Below, piece after piece: positions 1 through 7,592 of a stretch of 64,000 bases of DNA. The notes below the pieces were generated by a model that saw only the letters and a program-made list of their open reading frames with translations, was not told the DNA's origin and made no database searches. Within the stretch, counting starts at the first letter, position 1, and the number at the start of each line of letters is the position of its first letter. The position numbers and the translations under genes are program-made. The DNA is taken from the NCBI GenBank assembly GCA_003116975.1, contig BGKB01000202.1, positions 36,329-100,328 of the forward strand. Reading direction: 5' to 3'. The stretch comes from Aurantiochytrium sp. KH105 (Eukaryota > Sar > Bigyra > Thraustochytrida > Thraustochytriidae).

Positions 1-29
1 CGACCGCATGTCAAAATAACAAAACACGC

Positions 30-1301
30 CTAGACTCCCTCGGGACGCGGCGCCTGGCACTTGTAGCAGCGATCACGCGATCCAAAGACCATTGCACCAC
101 AGGAACAGTTCCAGTCTCCAGGGCGCGAGGGCGGTTGCGGACGCATCGGCGCGCCATAGCCGGGGCCAGGGGGCATTCCCATGCCCATTCCCATGCCCAT
201 GGGGCCTGGCTGCATCGGTGCTCCGTAGGGGCCGGGCGCCATGGGCTGCTGGGGCTGCTGCATGGGCATACCGCCATACATCATCGGGTGGCCACCGGGC
301 GGCCCACCACCGCCTGCGGGGCGAGGCATCTTGCAACGCTGGCAGGAGTCACGCGAAGCAAAGTTATGGTTTCTGCACGCCGGGTTCTCGCACATCCAGT
401 CTCCAGGGCGAAAACTCTGGGCACCGCCGGGAGGACCACCAGGCATGGGCATTCCGTACGGAGCGCCAGGCATCGTCTGCTGCGGGCGCGGGCTCCGGCA
501 CTTGAAGCATGCCATCCGGCTCGCAAAGTTCATGCCGCCGCACTCAATGCAGTTCCAGTCACCGGGACGGGCAGGCGGGCCGCCACCCGGAGCGCCCGGC
601 GGGGCGCCGTATCCGCCACCGCCGGCACCCCCGTAGGGCATGCTTCCGGGACGAGGAACGCGGCAGCGAAAGCAAAACGCGCGCGACGCGAAGTTGTGGT
701 GACCATTGGGGCAGTCCCAGTCACCATCACGACGTTCGCGGCCCATGCCCGGCGGAATACCACCAGGGCGTGGCGTGCGGCACTTGAAACACGTACCGCG
801 CGAGGCAAAGCACATCGAGTGGCAATTCGGGCAATCCCAGTCTCCCTCGCGACGGGTTTGCTGATCCGCGCCACCTCGGCCGTGGTCCGAATCATTGCGG
901 TCCGAACGCGAACGCGGGGACCGCGAGCGGGAACGAGACCGGGGCGAGCGAGACCGGGACCGCGAGCGGTACCGTCTGTCGCGACGGTAGCCATTTTCGT
1001 CATCGTGATCATCATCGTCGCGGTTCTCGGGCGAGCGGCGCTCTTCCGAGGTTTGCGCCGCAGGGTTCTCTGCGAGAACGTTCGAGGCCGCCGCACTCTC
1101 GTCGCCTTTGTTCGATGCACTCTCGGGTTCTACGTTTGCGGGCGCTGCAGTCTCTGGCGCGGCATCGCCGCCGCTCTTGGCCGCATCACCGGCAGCGTCT
1201 TGAGGCGCGGTCGCCTCCTGGGGGGCGGCCGCAACTTCGGGCGCAGCCTCGGTTTGCTGCTCGGGCGCGGGGGGCGCCGCTATCTCCTGCTCCCCACTCA
1301 T
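30..1301 (-). CDS. RanBP2-type zinc-finger protein with five fingers and an RS-rich segment
   Basis: Predicted RNA-binding protein of 423 residues. It opens with an Ala/Pro/Glu-rich region. An Arg-Ser repeat segment follows at about residues 112-134, as in splicing-related proteins. Five RanBP2-type fingers lie at roughly 153-176, 193-215, 247-270, 301-325 and 395-417, each starting G-D-W and ending near C-x2-C followed by P-R-P. Gly/Pro/Met-rich linkers separate them. Fingers 3 and 4 match the usual W-x-C-x2-4-C-x3-N-x6-C-x2-C pattern; 1, 2 and 5 deviate. RanBP2 fingers of the ZRANB2/FUS kind bind single-stranded RNA, so a role in pre-mRNA or mRNP metabolism is likely (inference). I chose the ATG at 1301; the frame extends only seven codons further up without another ATG. 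The gene is divergent from the next one. Confidence 0.85.
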   Translation of the reverse strand: MSGEQEIAAPPAPEQQTEAAPEVAAAPQEATAPQDAAGDAAKSGGDAAPETAAPANVEPESASNKGDESAAASNVLAENPAAQTSEERRSPENRDDDDHDDENGYRRDRRYRSRSRSRSPRSRSRSRSPRSRSDRNDSDHGRGGADQQTRREGDWDCPNCHSMCFASRGTCFKCRTPRPGGIPPGMGRERRDGDWDCPNGHHNFASRAFCFRCRVPRPGSMPYGGAGGGGYGAPPGAPGGGPPARPGDWNCIECGGMNFASRMACFKCRSPRPQQTMPGAPYGMPMPGGPPGGAQSFRPGDWMCENPACRNHNFASRDSCQRCKMPRPAGGGGPPGGHPMMYGGMPMQQPQQPMAPGPYGAPMQPGPMGMGMGMGMPPGPGYGAPMRPQPPSRPGDWNCSCGAMVFGSRDRCYKCQAPRPEGV

Positions 1302-2250
1302 TTCCCTCAAAAATCCAAGCAAGAATACCTGCGCTAAAACATCACAATCACATGCACCAGCGACAACGGTGGCGGCGACGACAAGTCAACGACGACGACA
1401 ACACCAACAACGCCAACCGCGTCCGGTCCAGACAAGAAATGACATCACACGTCCAAAAGCACCACATTAGCCATCCCTGCTCACCCATCACATCACCACG
1501 TATCACCGCGGCTCGCACGCAAAGAACCAGACAAAGGCGAGTGAAAGTAGAAGAGCGAAAGAAAGAAGTAGGAGAAGACAAGGAAGAAGTTGACGATGAA
1601 CGTAACCTGCCACTTTCCACGTGCATCAGCATCGTCTTGCAGTCGAGCTCAAGCTCAACGACCTCGCGATCCCATGCCTCCTCCGCCTCGCTCCTTCTTC
1701 TTCTTCTTCTTCTTCTCCTTGTTCGCCCTGCTACTTCACTCGCCTCCGTGGCCGGACTTCGTCATCATCCCGCCGCCATCGCCGAGGCCCCGCTCGGCCC
1801 CGGCGGGTCTACGCGCCGCCCCGCGCCTTCGCACTCACCCTTCCACGCAGCTTCTCGCTCGCTCCGCTGCTCGCTCAGCCTCTCGCTCCGCGCGCACGTC
1901 CTCGCCGCCCGTCGCCGTCGCCTTCGGTTGCCGCTCTGCTCTGCTCTGCTCTGCTCCGCGTCAGGCGCCGCATCCCTGCGCTCTTTACTAGCAGGAGAAG
2001 CAGCGGCGGCCGCCTCCTTTTGAGGACCGTAGAGGGCGCAAAGCGGCCGCACCAGTCGCTCCGTCGGTGGCCCATGCGGGTCTTGCGCCAGCGCCGAGGA
2101 CGCGCCATTCGTGTAGTACTCCGCCTTGGCGCTGCAGACGGCGACACGGAGCTCGGGCGGCGGGGAAGGGCCGGCGTTTTGCAGAGGAGAGGCGCCGTGT
2201 CGCTGGGCCTTGGTGCCTCTGGAGCCTTGCGGGCGCTTCTGGCGAGAAAG
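1302..2250. other. Divergent intergenic region with a CTCTG pentamer repeat
   Basis: This 949-bp space separates two divergently transcribed genes and probably holds both promoters. It is rich in TTC/CTT and CGC runs and has a short (GCTCT)n tract at 1933-1956. I recognise no TATA box or other defined element. Long frames through it are low-complexity and lack any recognisable domain. Confidence 0.6.
1933..1956. repeat. (GCTCT)n pentanucleotide microsatellite
   Basis: Nearly five uninterrupted pentamers about 300 bp upstream of the start codon at 2251. The same motif recurs at 19941, 33261 and 36590. Confidence 0.9.
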
Positions 2251-3036
2251 ATGGCCAAGAACAAGGACTCCAAAAAGCCCAAGAGGGTTCGTGCCGAGGA
2301 CAAGGACGAGCAAGGTCGCTCGAAACGCGGGAAGAGCGCTCGGCGCGAACAAGAGGATGAAGACGAAGATGATGGAAAGGGTCTGCACGCCACGTACGCA
2401 GCAGAAGCTGACGAAAAGGAGCATGATGACGGGAGCGAAAGCGAGGACGAGGATGAGGATGGAGATAGCGACCAGGATGCAGACAGCGACAGCGACATTG
2501 AGGGCATGTTCAACTCAAGATTGAGGTTCCGTCTCCAGAAAATGGCGGCCGACGACGCCGACCCTGATGTCGTCGAGGAAGAGGACAGTGCAGAAGAGGG
2601 CGAAAGCGGGGACGAAGAAATGGAGCTCAAGGGCCCTTTGAGCGACCTGGTTCCTATCAAGGGCGACCCCGAGGGCAAGTATGGATTCCGCTGCCAGCAC
2701 TGCGTGGGCAAGCTCCTCATCTCCGAGACTGACGTCACGCAACATTTGGCCTCCAAAGCCCACAAGAAGAAGGTCTTCAAGAACCGAATCAACAATTTGA
2801 CCAAGAGCCAGCTAGAGGATATGCTTGCGAAGCGTCGGGAAAAGAGTCTTCGAAAGCAGGCTGCTCGCGCCGAGCGCAACAAGGACAAGCGTGCCGCGCG
2901 AAAGGCAGAGTTGCAAAAGAAACGGGAGGCCAAAATGACCGAGGAGCAGATCGAAGCGCGCAAAGCCCGGTTCCAGCGGAAAAAGGCCCGTCGTATGGAA
3001 AAGAAAAAGATGCAGGAAGAAGCTTCCTCTGCGTGA
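2251..3036 (+). CDS. Acidic/basic protein with one U1/matrin-type C2H2 zinc finger
   Basis: A 261-residue protein starting M-A-K-N-K at the first ATG after a long non-ATG frame. The N-terminus is lysine-rich and nuclear-signal-like, then comes a long Glu/Asp/Ser acidic region (about residues 30-120). A single finger around residues 150-175 has two Cys spaced by two residues and two His spaced by five, as in U1/matrin-type RNA-binding fingers. The last 80 residues are a charged Arg/Lys/Glu helix, probably coiled coil. This composition is typical of nucleolar or ribosome-biogenesis factors, but I do not recognise the family. It is convergent with TSR2, with 252 bp between the stop codons. Confidence 0.75.
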   Translation: MAKNKDSKKPKRVRAEDKDEQGRSKRGKSARREQEDEDEDDGKGLHATYAAEADEKEHDDGSESEDEDEDGDSDQDADSDSDIEGMFNSRLRFRLQKMAADDADPDVVEEEDSAEEGESGDEEMELKGPLSDLVPIKGDPEGKYGFRCQHCVGKLLISETDVTQHLASKAHKKKVFKNRINNLTKSQLEDMLAKRREKSLRKQAARAERNKDKRAARKAELQKKREAKMTEEQIEARKARFQRKKARRMEKKKMQEEASSA

Positions 3037-3288
3037 TTACCCAGCTTGCTCTGTGAACAAGGCGTGTCGTCGCGCGCGGGGCGGCGCGACTTTCTGTTTA
3101 TCCATGATTTTTGTACATGTGGGAAAAGCTTGTAAAGCAAGCAAGGCGCACAAATGCAAGAGCCTACTTCTATTAGAAACAAAGAAAGAATCCAACAAAC
3201 AAACTCGAAAAACCTTCTCTCTAATCTCTTTCCTTTCTACTCAATACCATTATTTCTTTGACCGCTGACGTTTTGGGGAAAAAAAAAA

Positions 3289-4187
3289 TCAATCCTCTTG
3301 CATGGAAGTGTCTTCATTGCTTGTTGCTTGCACCGTGTACGTGTTGCGTACGCGATTGGAGCGACGCTTCGTAGGAATTGTCGTCCATCCGTCGTCTTCT
3401 TCTTGTTGTTGCTGTGCTCCGGTTCCAGCCTCATTGTCTGCTTCGGCCTGCATCTTGTCTTCTGAAGCTCCAGCTGCTGGCGCAGAGGCATCCGAAGATG
3501 AGGCAGAGGCTGCAGCGCTCTGGTCGTTCGTCTGCGACGAATCCGCGCCTGCGTCTGCTGATGATGCCACGACTTGCTGATCCATAGTAATGGGGACAGA
3601 GATGAGAGCGAGCGGCTGCTTTTCGTTCGCAGCGGCTTCGAAGCCGGCGTCACCGAGAACGTGGCGCAAACCGGTCGTGGTGCCTGTCCTGGACTCCTCA
3701 AAAATACGCACCACAACCTGAGAAAGGGGCGCGCACATGGGCGCATCTATTTCTGCGTTGAAACGATCCTCCATGGTGTCCACAAGAAAGTCTGCGAGCT
3801 CCTGAGGATCGACGCCGCCAGATTGAGCGCGAAGCGCAAAGTTGGCAAGGGCGTCGTCCACGACCTTGGTACGCTCAAAGTACGGGTCGCCGTCGCTCCA
3901 GCCGCCATCGACGGCCATTTTCATGACCTGTGTCGCGTGCGCCACGATCGACAAGCGTCGTCAGTTTCATTCATCCCCACTCTTGTTGCTGGGCGCGCTC
4001 GCGAGGTGGCGGCGTGCTCGCAGCCAACCCCTTCGCGCGCTCCTGCCCGCATTTGCCATCCTCATTGACTTACATCCCACTCGACCAGGAGCTTGTACAC
4101 GGCCGCCTCGAAGCAGAACCAGAGCGGCGAGGCAGGCGCGGTCCAGTCGCGCTCCTGCGCCACCCTGACGCGGACGGGACGATCCAT
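3289..4187 (-). CDS. TSR2: TSR2-like pre-rRNA-processing protein / eS26 chaperone (one intron)
   Basis: Two exons read on the minus strand: 4187-4074 (38 codons from ATG) and 3927-3289, giving 250 residues. The intron 4073-3928 begins GTAAG and ends ACACAG, in phase 0. The joined N-terminus contains W-F-C-F-E-A-A-V, then the Trp-Asp and G-G-W stretch typical of TSR2, followed by a helical region with an E-x-L-A-D-F-L element. A Ser/Ala-rich linker leads to D-D-G-W-T-T-I near the C-terminus, like the acidic-Trp motif of the family. In yeast and humans TSR2 binds ribosomal protein eS26 and delivers it to 40S precursors. The first exon is needed to rebuild the domain, which supports the splice model. 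Confidence 0.85.
3928..4073 (-). other. Intron of the TSR2 gene
   Basis: A 146-bp phase-0 intron with a GTAAG donor at 4073 and a CAG acceptor ending at 3928. Without it, the second exon would start with residues that do not resemble the family. Confidence 0.8.
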
Positions 4188-4494
4188 GGTCGCGAGCGGT
4201 CGCGAGCGTCAAAGTCGTGAGTTCTTTGGCTCTGCCTCTCGCCCACTGCTCACAGACTCGTCACCTCTCAGCAAGGTGTATGTATAGACTATTTTTGGGC
4301 GTCACTGTCAGTCATCTGGCAGCGTGCATGTGAAAGAACGTGTTGCGGCACGCACGCATGGCATAGGCTTACGCACGCAAGCAGACAGACGCATGGTTCG
4401 AGAGGTCGGCCTAAGCCCTAGTTCTTGTCTCCAAAAGAAGAGGGAAAATCGTTATGGTGTGTGGAAAGTGAAGAAAAAGAGAGTCGCAGGCTGG
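4188..4494. other. Short intergenic region between TSR2 start and LOV-GCHII stop
   Basis: About 300 bp holding the TSR2 promoter and the 3' untranslated part of the LOV-GTP cyclohydrolase gene; both neighbours are on the minus strand. I see no further gene. Confidence 0.5.
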
Positions 4495-6036
4495 TCATCG
4501 CTGCTGCTTGGAAAAGTTGCTCGAAAGCGAGTTGATGTCTACAAAATGGCCCATGCGACGCGCCTTCGCCTGCACGTAGTTCATGGAATAGTCCGAGTTC
4601 GGAACGACGATGCACTCGAGGCGCTCCGTAATGGTAATGCCAAGCGCCTCCAGGCACTCAATCTTGCGTGGGTTGTTGGTGAGAAGGCGAACGCTGTCAA
4701 TTTTCAAGTCACGAAGAATGTCACGGACCGAGTCGTACTCGCGAGCATCGTCGGGCAAGCCAAGATGGCGGTTGGCGTCCACAGTATCAAGCCCCGTTTC
4801 CTGCATGGCGTAAGCGGCAATCTTGTTGGCCAAACCGATGCCACGGCCCTCTTGCGGAAGGTAGAGGACGATTCCCCCGGCCGGTGCAGGCGTGGCCTTG
4901 TTCACATCCTCCGGGTGCGGTTCTTGCTTGAGCCCATGATCAGGGACGGCGGACTCGCCCTTGATAAAGTTGAGCGCAAAGTCGAGCTGCTGTTTGCAGT
5001 CACACTTGAGGCTGCCAAAGATTTCGCTCGTCAGACACTGATCGTGAACACGCACAACGACATTACTCTGACCCTCGACATTGCCATGAATGATGGCAAG
5101 AGGCTCGGCGCCCGTCTCCGGGTTGCGGTATGCGCGCACGCGGTAGCGACCATTGTGCGTGGGCAGAGTTGTCTCGGCGACAAATTGATACCGGGTCTCC
5201 TCCGCGGGCTTTTCAGCTGCATCCGAATCAAGAAACCGCGTGGCGTAGTTCTGGTGTCGATAGAGAGACTTGCCATCGGTCTGCTCGCTGTCTCCGCCGC
5301 GCTGGGTGGGCTCGCCTTCGATGTCCGCCTCGCCTTCGTTGGCGTCATTCGGGGCCTTGTCTTTGAGGGCGTCAACCGTGACCAGACCCTTGGCACTGCC
5401 GTATCCAATATACACGTTGTCCAGAAGCGCAGGTCCGCGTGGGATGGACGAGTACACGGAAATGAGCGCCAAGGCATCGTCCAGGCACAACCGCGGGTAG
5501 CTCTGCATGTGCGGCGGGATGGGGATGCCGATGACCTCACCGTGGTACACGGAGAGCGCCTTTTTGTTGTTGTCGAACTCCGGTTTGATCGTGAGAATGT
5601 TCCAGAACGGCTGGCCGTCTTTTCTGTAGTTGAGGATGACCACGCTCGTCTGACTCGTGTCCTTCATGGCGGACCGAAGCTCCTCGACGTCGTTCGGGTC
5701 GGTCTGTTCTCCCTGCAGAAAGTTGCACTTGCGCCCGACCATCTCCTTCTCCTCGTACCCCGTGAACGTGAGGAAGGCGGGCGTCACGCTGAGCACAATT
5801 CCGCTCTCGTCCGTGAGAATCTCGTTCGACGGCAGCGAGGCGAAGTTGCTCGCGCTGCGCGCGCGTCTGCGGATGCTGCCCTTGATCACCGTTGTACTTC
5901 TAAAGTCCATCGGCATGTTCTCAGGCGGCTGCCCGCTCTCCGCGGCAGATTCCGACGCTGCGGCGGCCCTCGTCGCCGCCATCTCCCCGGGTACCCCCAA
6001 GCCAGGCGTCGTCTCTGGGTCCACGCTCTCGCCCAT
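4495..6036 (-). CDS. LOV-domain / GTP cyclohydrolase II fusion protein
   Basis: A 513-residue fusion. Residues 71-170 are a LOV-type PAS domain with the G-R-x-C-x-F-L-Q photoactive motif (Cys104), N-Y-R-K-D-G (Asn136) and F-W-N (Asn146). After a linker of about 110 residues, residues 283-505 form a complete GTP cyclohydrolase II. It has the zinc ligands Cys334, Cys345 and Cys347 in the G-S-L-K-C-D-C context, Q-E-G-R-G-I-G-L, D-A-N-R-H-L-G and L-T-N-N-P-R-K. GTP cyclohydrolase II converts GTP to 2,5-diamino-6-ribosylamino-4(3H)-pyrimidinone 5'-phosphate, the first step of riboflavin synthesis. No DHBP synthase domain is attached, unlike plant RIBA. I took the first ATG (6036); the frame stays open to 6294 without another ATG, and that extension is low-complexity. 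No intron interrupts the two domains. It is divergent from the VKOR gene. Confidence 0.92.
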   Translation of the reverse strand: MGESVDPETTPGLGVPGEMAATRAAAASESAAESGQPPENMPMDFRSTTVIKGSIRRRARSASNFASLPSNEILTDESGIVLSVTPAFLTFTGYEEKEMVGRKCNFLQGEQTDPNDVEELRSAMKDTSQTSVVILNYRKDGQPFWNILTIKPEFDNNKKALSVYHGEVIGIPIPPHMQSYPRLCLDDALALISVYSSIPRGPALLDNVYIGYGSAKGLVTVDALKDKAPNDANEGEADIEGEPTQRGGDSEQTDGKSLYRHQNYATRFLDSDAAEKPAEETRYQFVAETTLPTHNGRYRVRAYRNPETGAEPLAIIHGNVEGQSNVVVRVHDQCLTSEIFGSLKCDCKQQLDFALNFIKGESAVPDHGLKQEPHPEDVNKATPAPAGGIVLYLPQEGRGIGLANKIAAYAMQETGLDTVDANRHLGLPDDAREYDSVRDILRDLKIDSVRLLTNNPRKIECLEALGITITERLECIVVPNSDYSMNYVQAKARRMGHFVDINSLSSNFSKQQR

Positions 6037-6720
6037 ATTCCCCTTCGCGTTCTCGATCCCGCAAGCCCGCACGCTACGCGCGCCCGGCCTTCCCGCCACG
6101 CCCGAACGCACGCACGCGCGCACGACCGCCCGCACGTCCGGCCCGTCAGCCCCGATGGCCCCTGCGCCGCCCTCGCCCTGCTCCGCGCGCGCGACGCCGC
6201 CCTCGATGCCGCTCTGCTCGCCCTCGGCCTCGGCGTCGCCAATGCCGACCTCCCGCACCGCCGGGTTTGACTGCACGCTTTCCGCGGCGCACACCCTGGG
6301 ACGCGCACGCTCTGTCCCCGTGCGCGGAATGCCGCTTTTCCCGCGCCGGGGACCCCCCCTTTCTGAAGCCCGTCGTCCGTCTGGTGACCTTGGCTTGGCC
6401 TGGCCTGGCCTGGCTTGGCCTGGCCTGGCCTGGCTTGGCGCCCGTGGCTCACGCCGCCCCTCGCCCGCCGGAGACGCTCGGGGTCCGCGACGCGAGTCCA
6501 GGGGAGGACTGGGTCCAGTTCGCGCAGCCGCACGATACTGACGCGTGCAAAAGTGTAATAGTGACTGAAGTGAAAGATGTGACGGAAAGGGAGGAGGAGA
6601 CGAAGCTGGAGCTGGGGCTGAGCATTACCGCCGCGGACTGCGCAGAGCAAAAGTGAACGAACCGCGGCGACGTCACGGGCCCGGCGGCGAGGCGGCGACG
6701 GGGAGGAGGGACGCGGGGAG
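6037..6720. promoter_or_regulatory. Divergent promoter region between LOV-GCHII and VKOR genes
   Basis: A 684-bp space between start codons on opposite strands, so it must carry both promoters or part of the 5' untranslated regions. It contains a higher-order TTGGCC repeat at 6391-6440. No light-response element can be named from sequence alone. Confidence 0.5.
6391..6440. repeat. Higher-order TGGCC/TTGGC repeat (20-bp units)
   Basis: Ten pentamers of TGGCC or TTGGC form two identical 20-bp units (6391-6410 and 6411-6430) plus a partial third. It lies in the divergent promoter space. Confidence 0.9.
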
Positions 6721-7251
6721 ATGGCGCGCGTGAGGAGGACGCCGACCTGGCGCGTGCGCGCGGTGCAGGCGGACGCGCTCCTCGGCGTCGTCGTGAGCGC
6801 GTACGCGCTGTACGTGGAGACGCAGCTGCGCGAGTCGCCGCTGTACGAACCGGCGTGCAACTCGTTCGGAGGCTCGTGCGCCACGGTGCTTACCTCGTCG
6901 CACGCCCATATTCTGTCGCATTGGGGCATCGTGCCGCGCGGCCACGTGCTCGACCTCAGTCTCGCAACGGCGGGCATTTTGCTCTATTCGACATACCTGC
7001 TGGCGATCTCCATCCCCTTTAGCTTTCCGCTCCGCGAGCATCTCTTTCTCGCCGCAGCCGTCTCAGGCGCCTGCTTCTCCGTGTACCTTTTGTACGTCAT
7101 CAAGTACATTTTGCACGACTTTTGCATTGTCTGCACGAGCTTTCACGTTTGTAACTTTTTCATGTTGGTCTTGGCGATCTTGGAGTTTCGCCAACCCAGC
7201 GTCCCGTGGCCCAGGAAGGCACCGGTGGGCTCCGTCAAGAAGCAAGACTGA
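6721..7251 (+). CDS. Vitamin K epoxide reductase (VKOR) family membrane thiol oxidoreductase
   Basis: A 176-residue membrane protein, close to the length of human VKORC1. The redox centre C-I-V-C is at Cys135-Cys138 near the start of the last helix, and the paired loop cysteines are Cys46 and Cys53 between the first and second membrane spans. Four hydrophobic segments are visible (about 18-34, 78-98, 107-130 and 139-156). VKOR enzymes pass electrons from quinones or vitamin K epoxide to partner thiol proteins and support disulfide formation, here probably in the ER. The start is the ATG at 6721; nothing better lies upstream. The C-terminus (K-K-Q-D) is a weak dilysine-like tail. It is convergent with the nucleoside hydrolase gene. 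Confidence 0.9.
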   Translation: MARVRRTPTWRVRAVQADALLGVVVSAYALYVETQLRESPLYEPACNSFGGSCATVLTSSHAHILSHWGIVPRGHVLDLSLATAGILLYSTYLLAISIPFSFPLREHLFLAAAVSGACFSVYLLYVIKYILHDFCIVCTSFHVCNFFMLVLAILEFRQPSVPWPRKAPVGSVKKQD

Positions 7252-7592
7252 AGCGAGCATCGCTTTGTGTGTCCTCACACTATTCTATGCAACATAGTTT
7301 GTCTGTCTGTATCATTCATATTCCACGACTCGTTTGAAGACTTTGATTCACGAAAACCTACGTCAAAAAGCCCCCCCCCCCCCCCCTCTCACCAGGATTT
7401 TCTCTTCCCATGTTGATCTGAGAGCTCTCTTTGCCATAGTAATACTTCACGAGCAAACGGCAAAACACCAAAATAAAGGAACCATCTGTTTCACGCGCTA
7501 TCCCTTGCAGAAATTGTTATATATTTTACCAGCAAGTACGTCGAACGATGACAAAGACGCCAAAACGTGAAGACAGATCCAATCTATTTTTT
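7252..7592. other. Convergent 3' intergenic region with a poly-C tract
   Basis: About 340 bp between two converging stop codons, AT-richer than the surrounding DNA, with an uninterrupted C run at about 7371-7386. It likely contains both polyadenylation regions. Confidence 0.5.

Noticed and set aside
135-1337. 400-codon plus-strand frame opposite the RanBP2 zinc-finger gene
   Set aside because: It is Arg/Ala/His-rich shadow composition; the minus frame has five zinc fingers.
4324-6270. Long plus-strand frame (about 650 codons) opposite the LOV-GCHII gene
   Set aside because: The minus strand encodes two unmistakable domains with conserved motifs. The opposite frame stays open because G/C-ending codons rarely give stops in antisense. 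Its translation has no domain.
6037-6294. N-terminal extension of LOV-GCHII using a GTG start
   Set aside because: It has no ATG, is Gly/Ala/Arg-rich and adds nothing recognisable. The ATG at 6036 is a simpler start.
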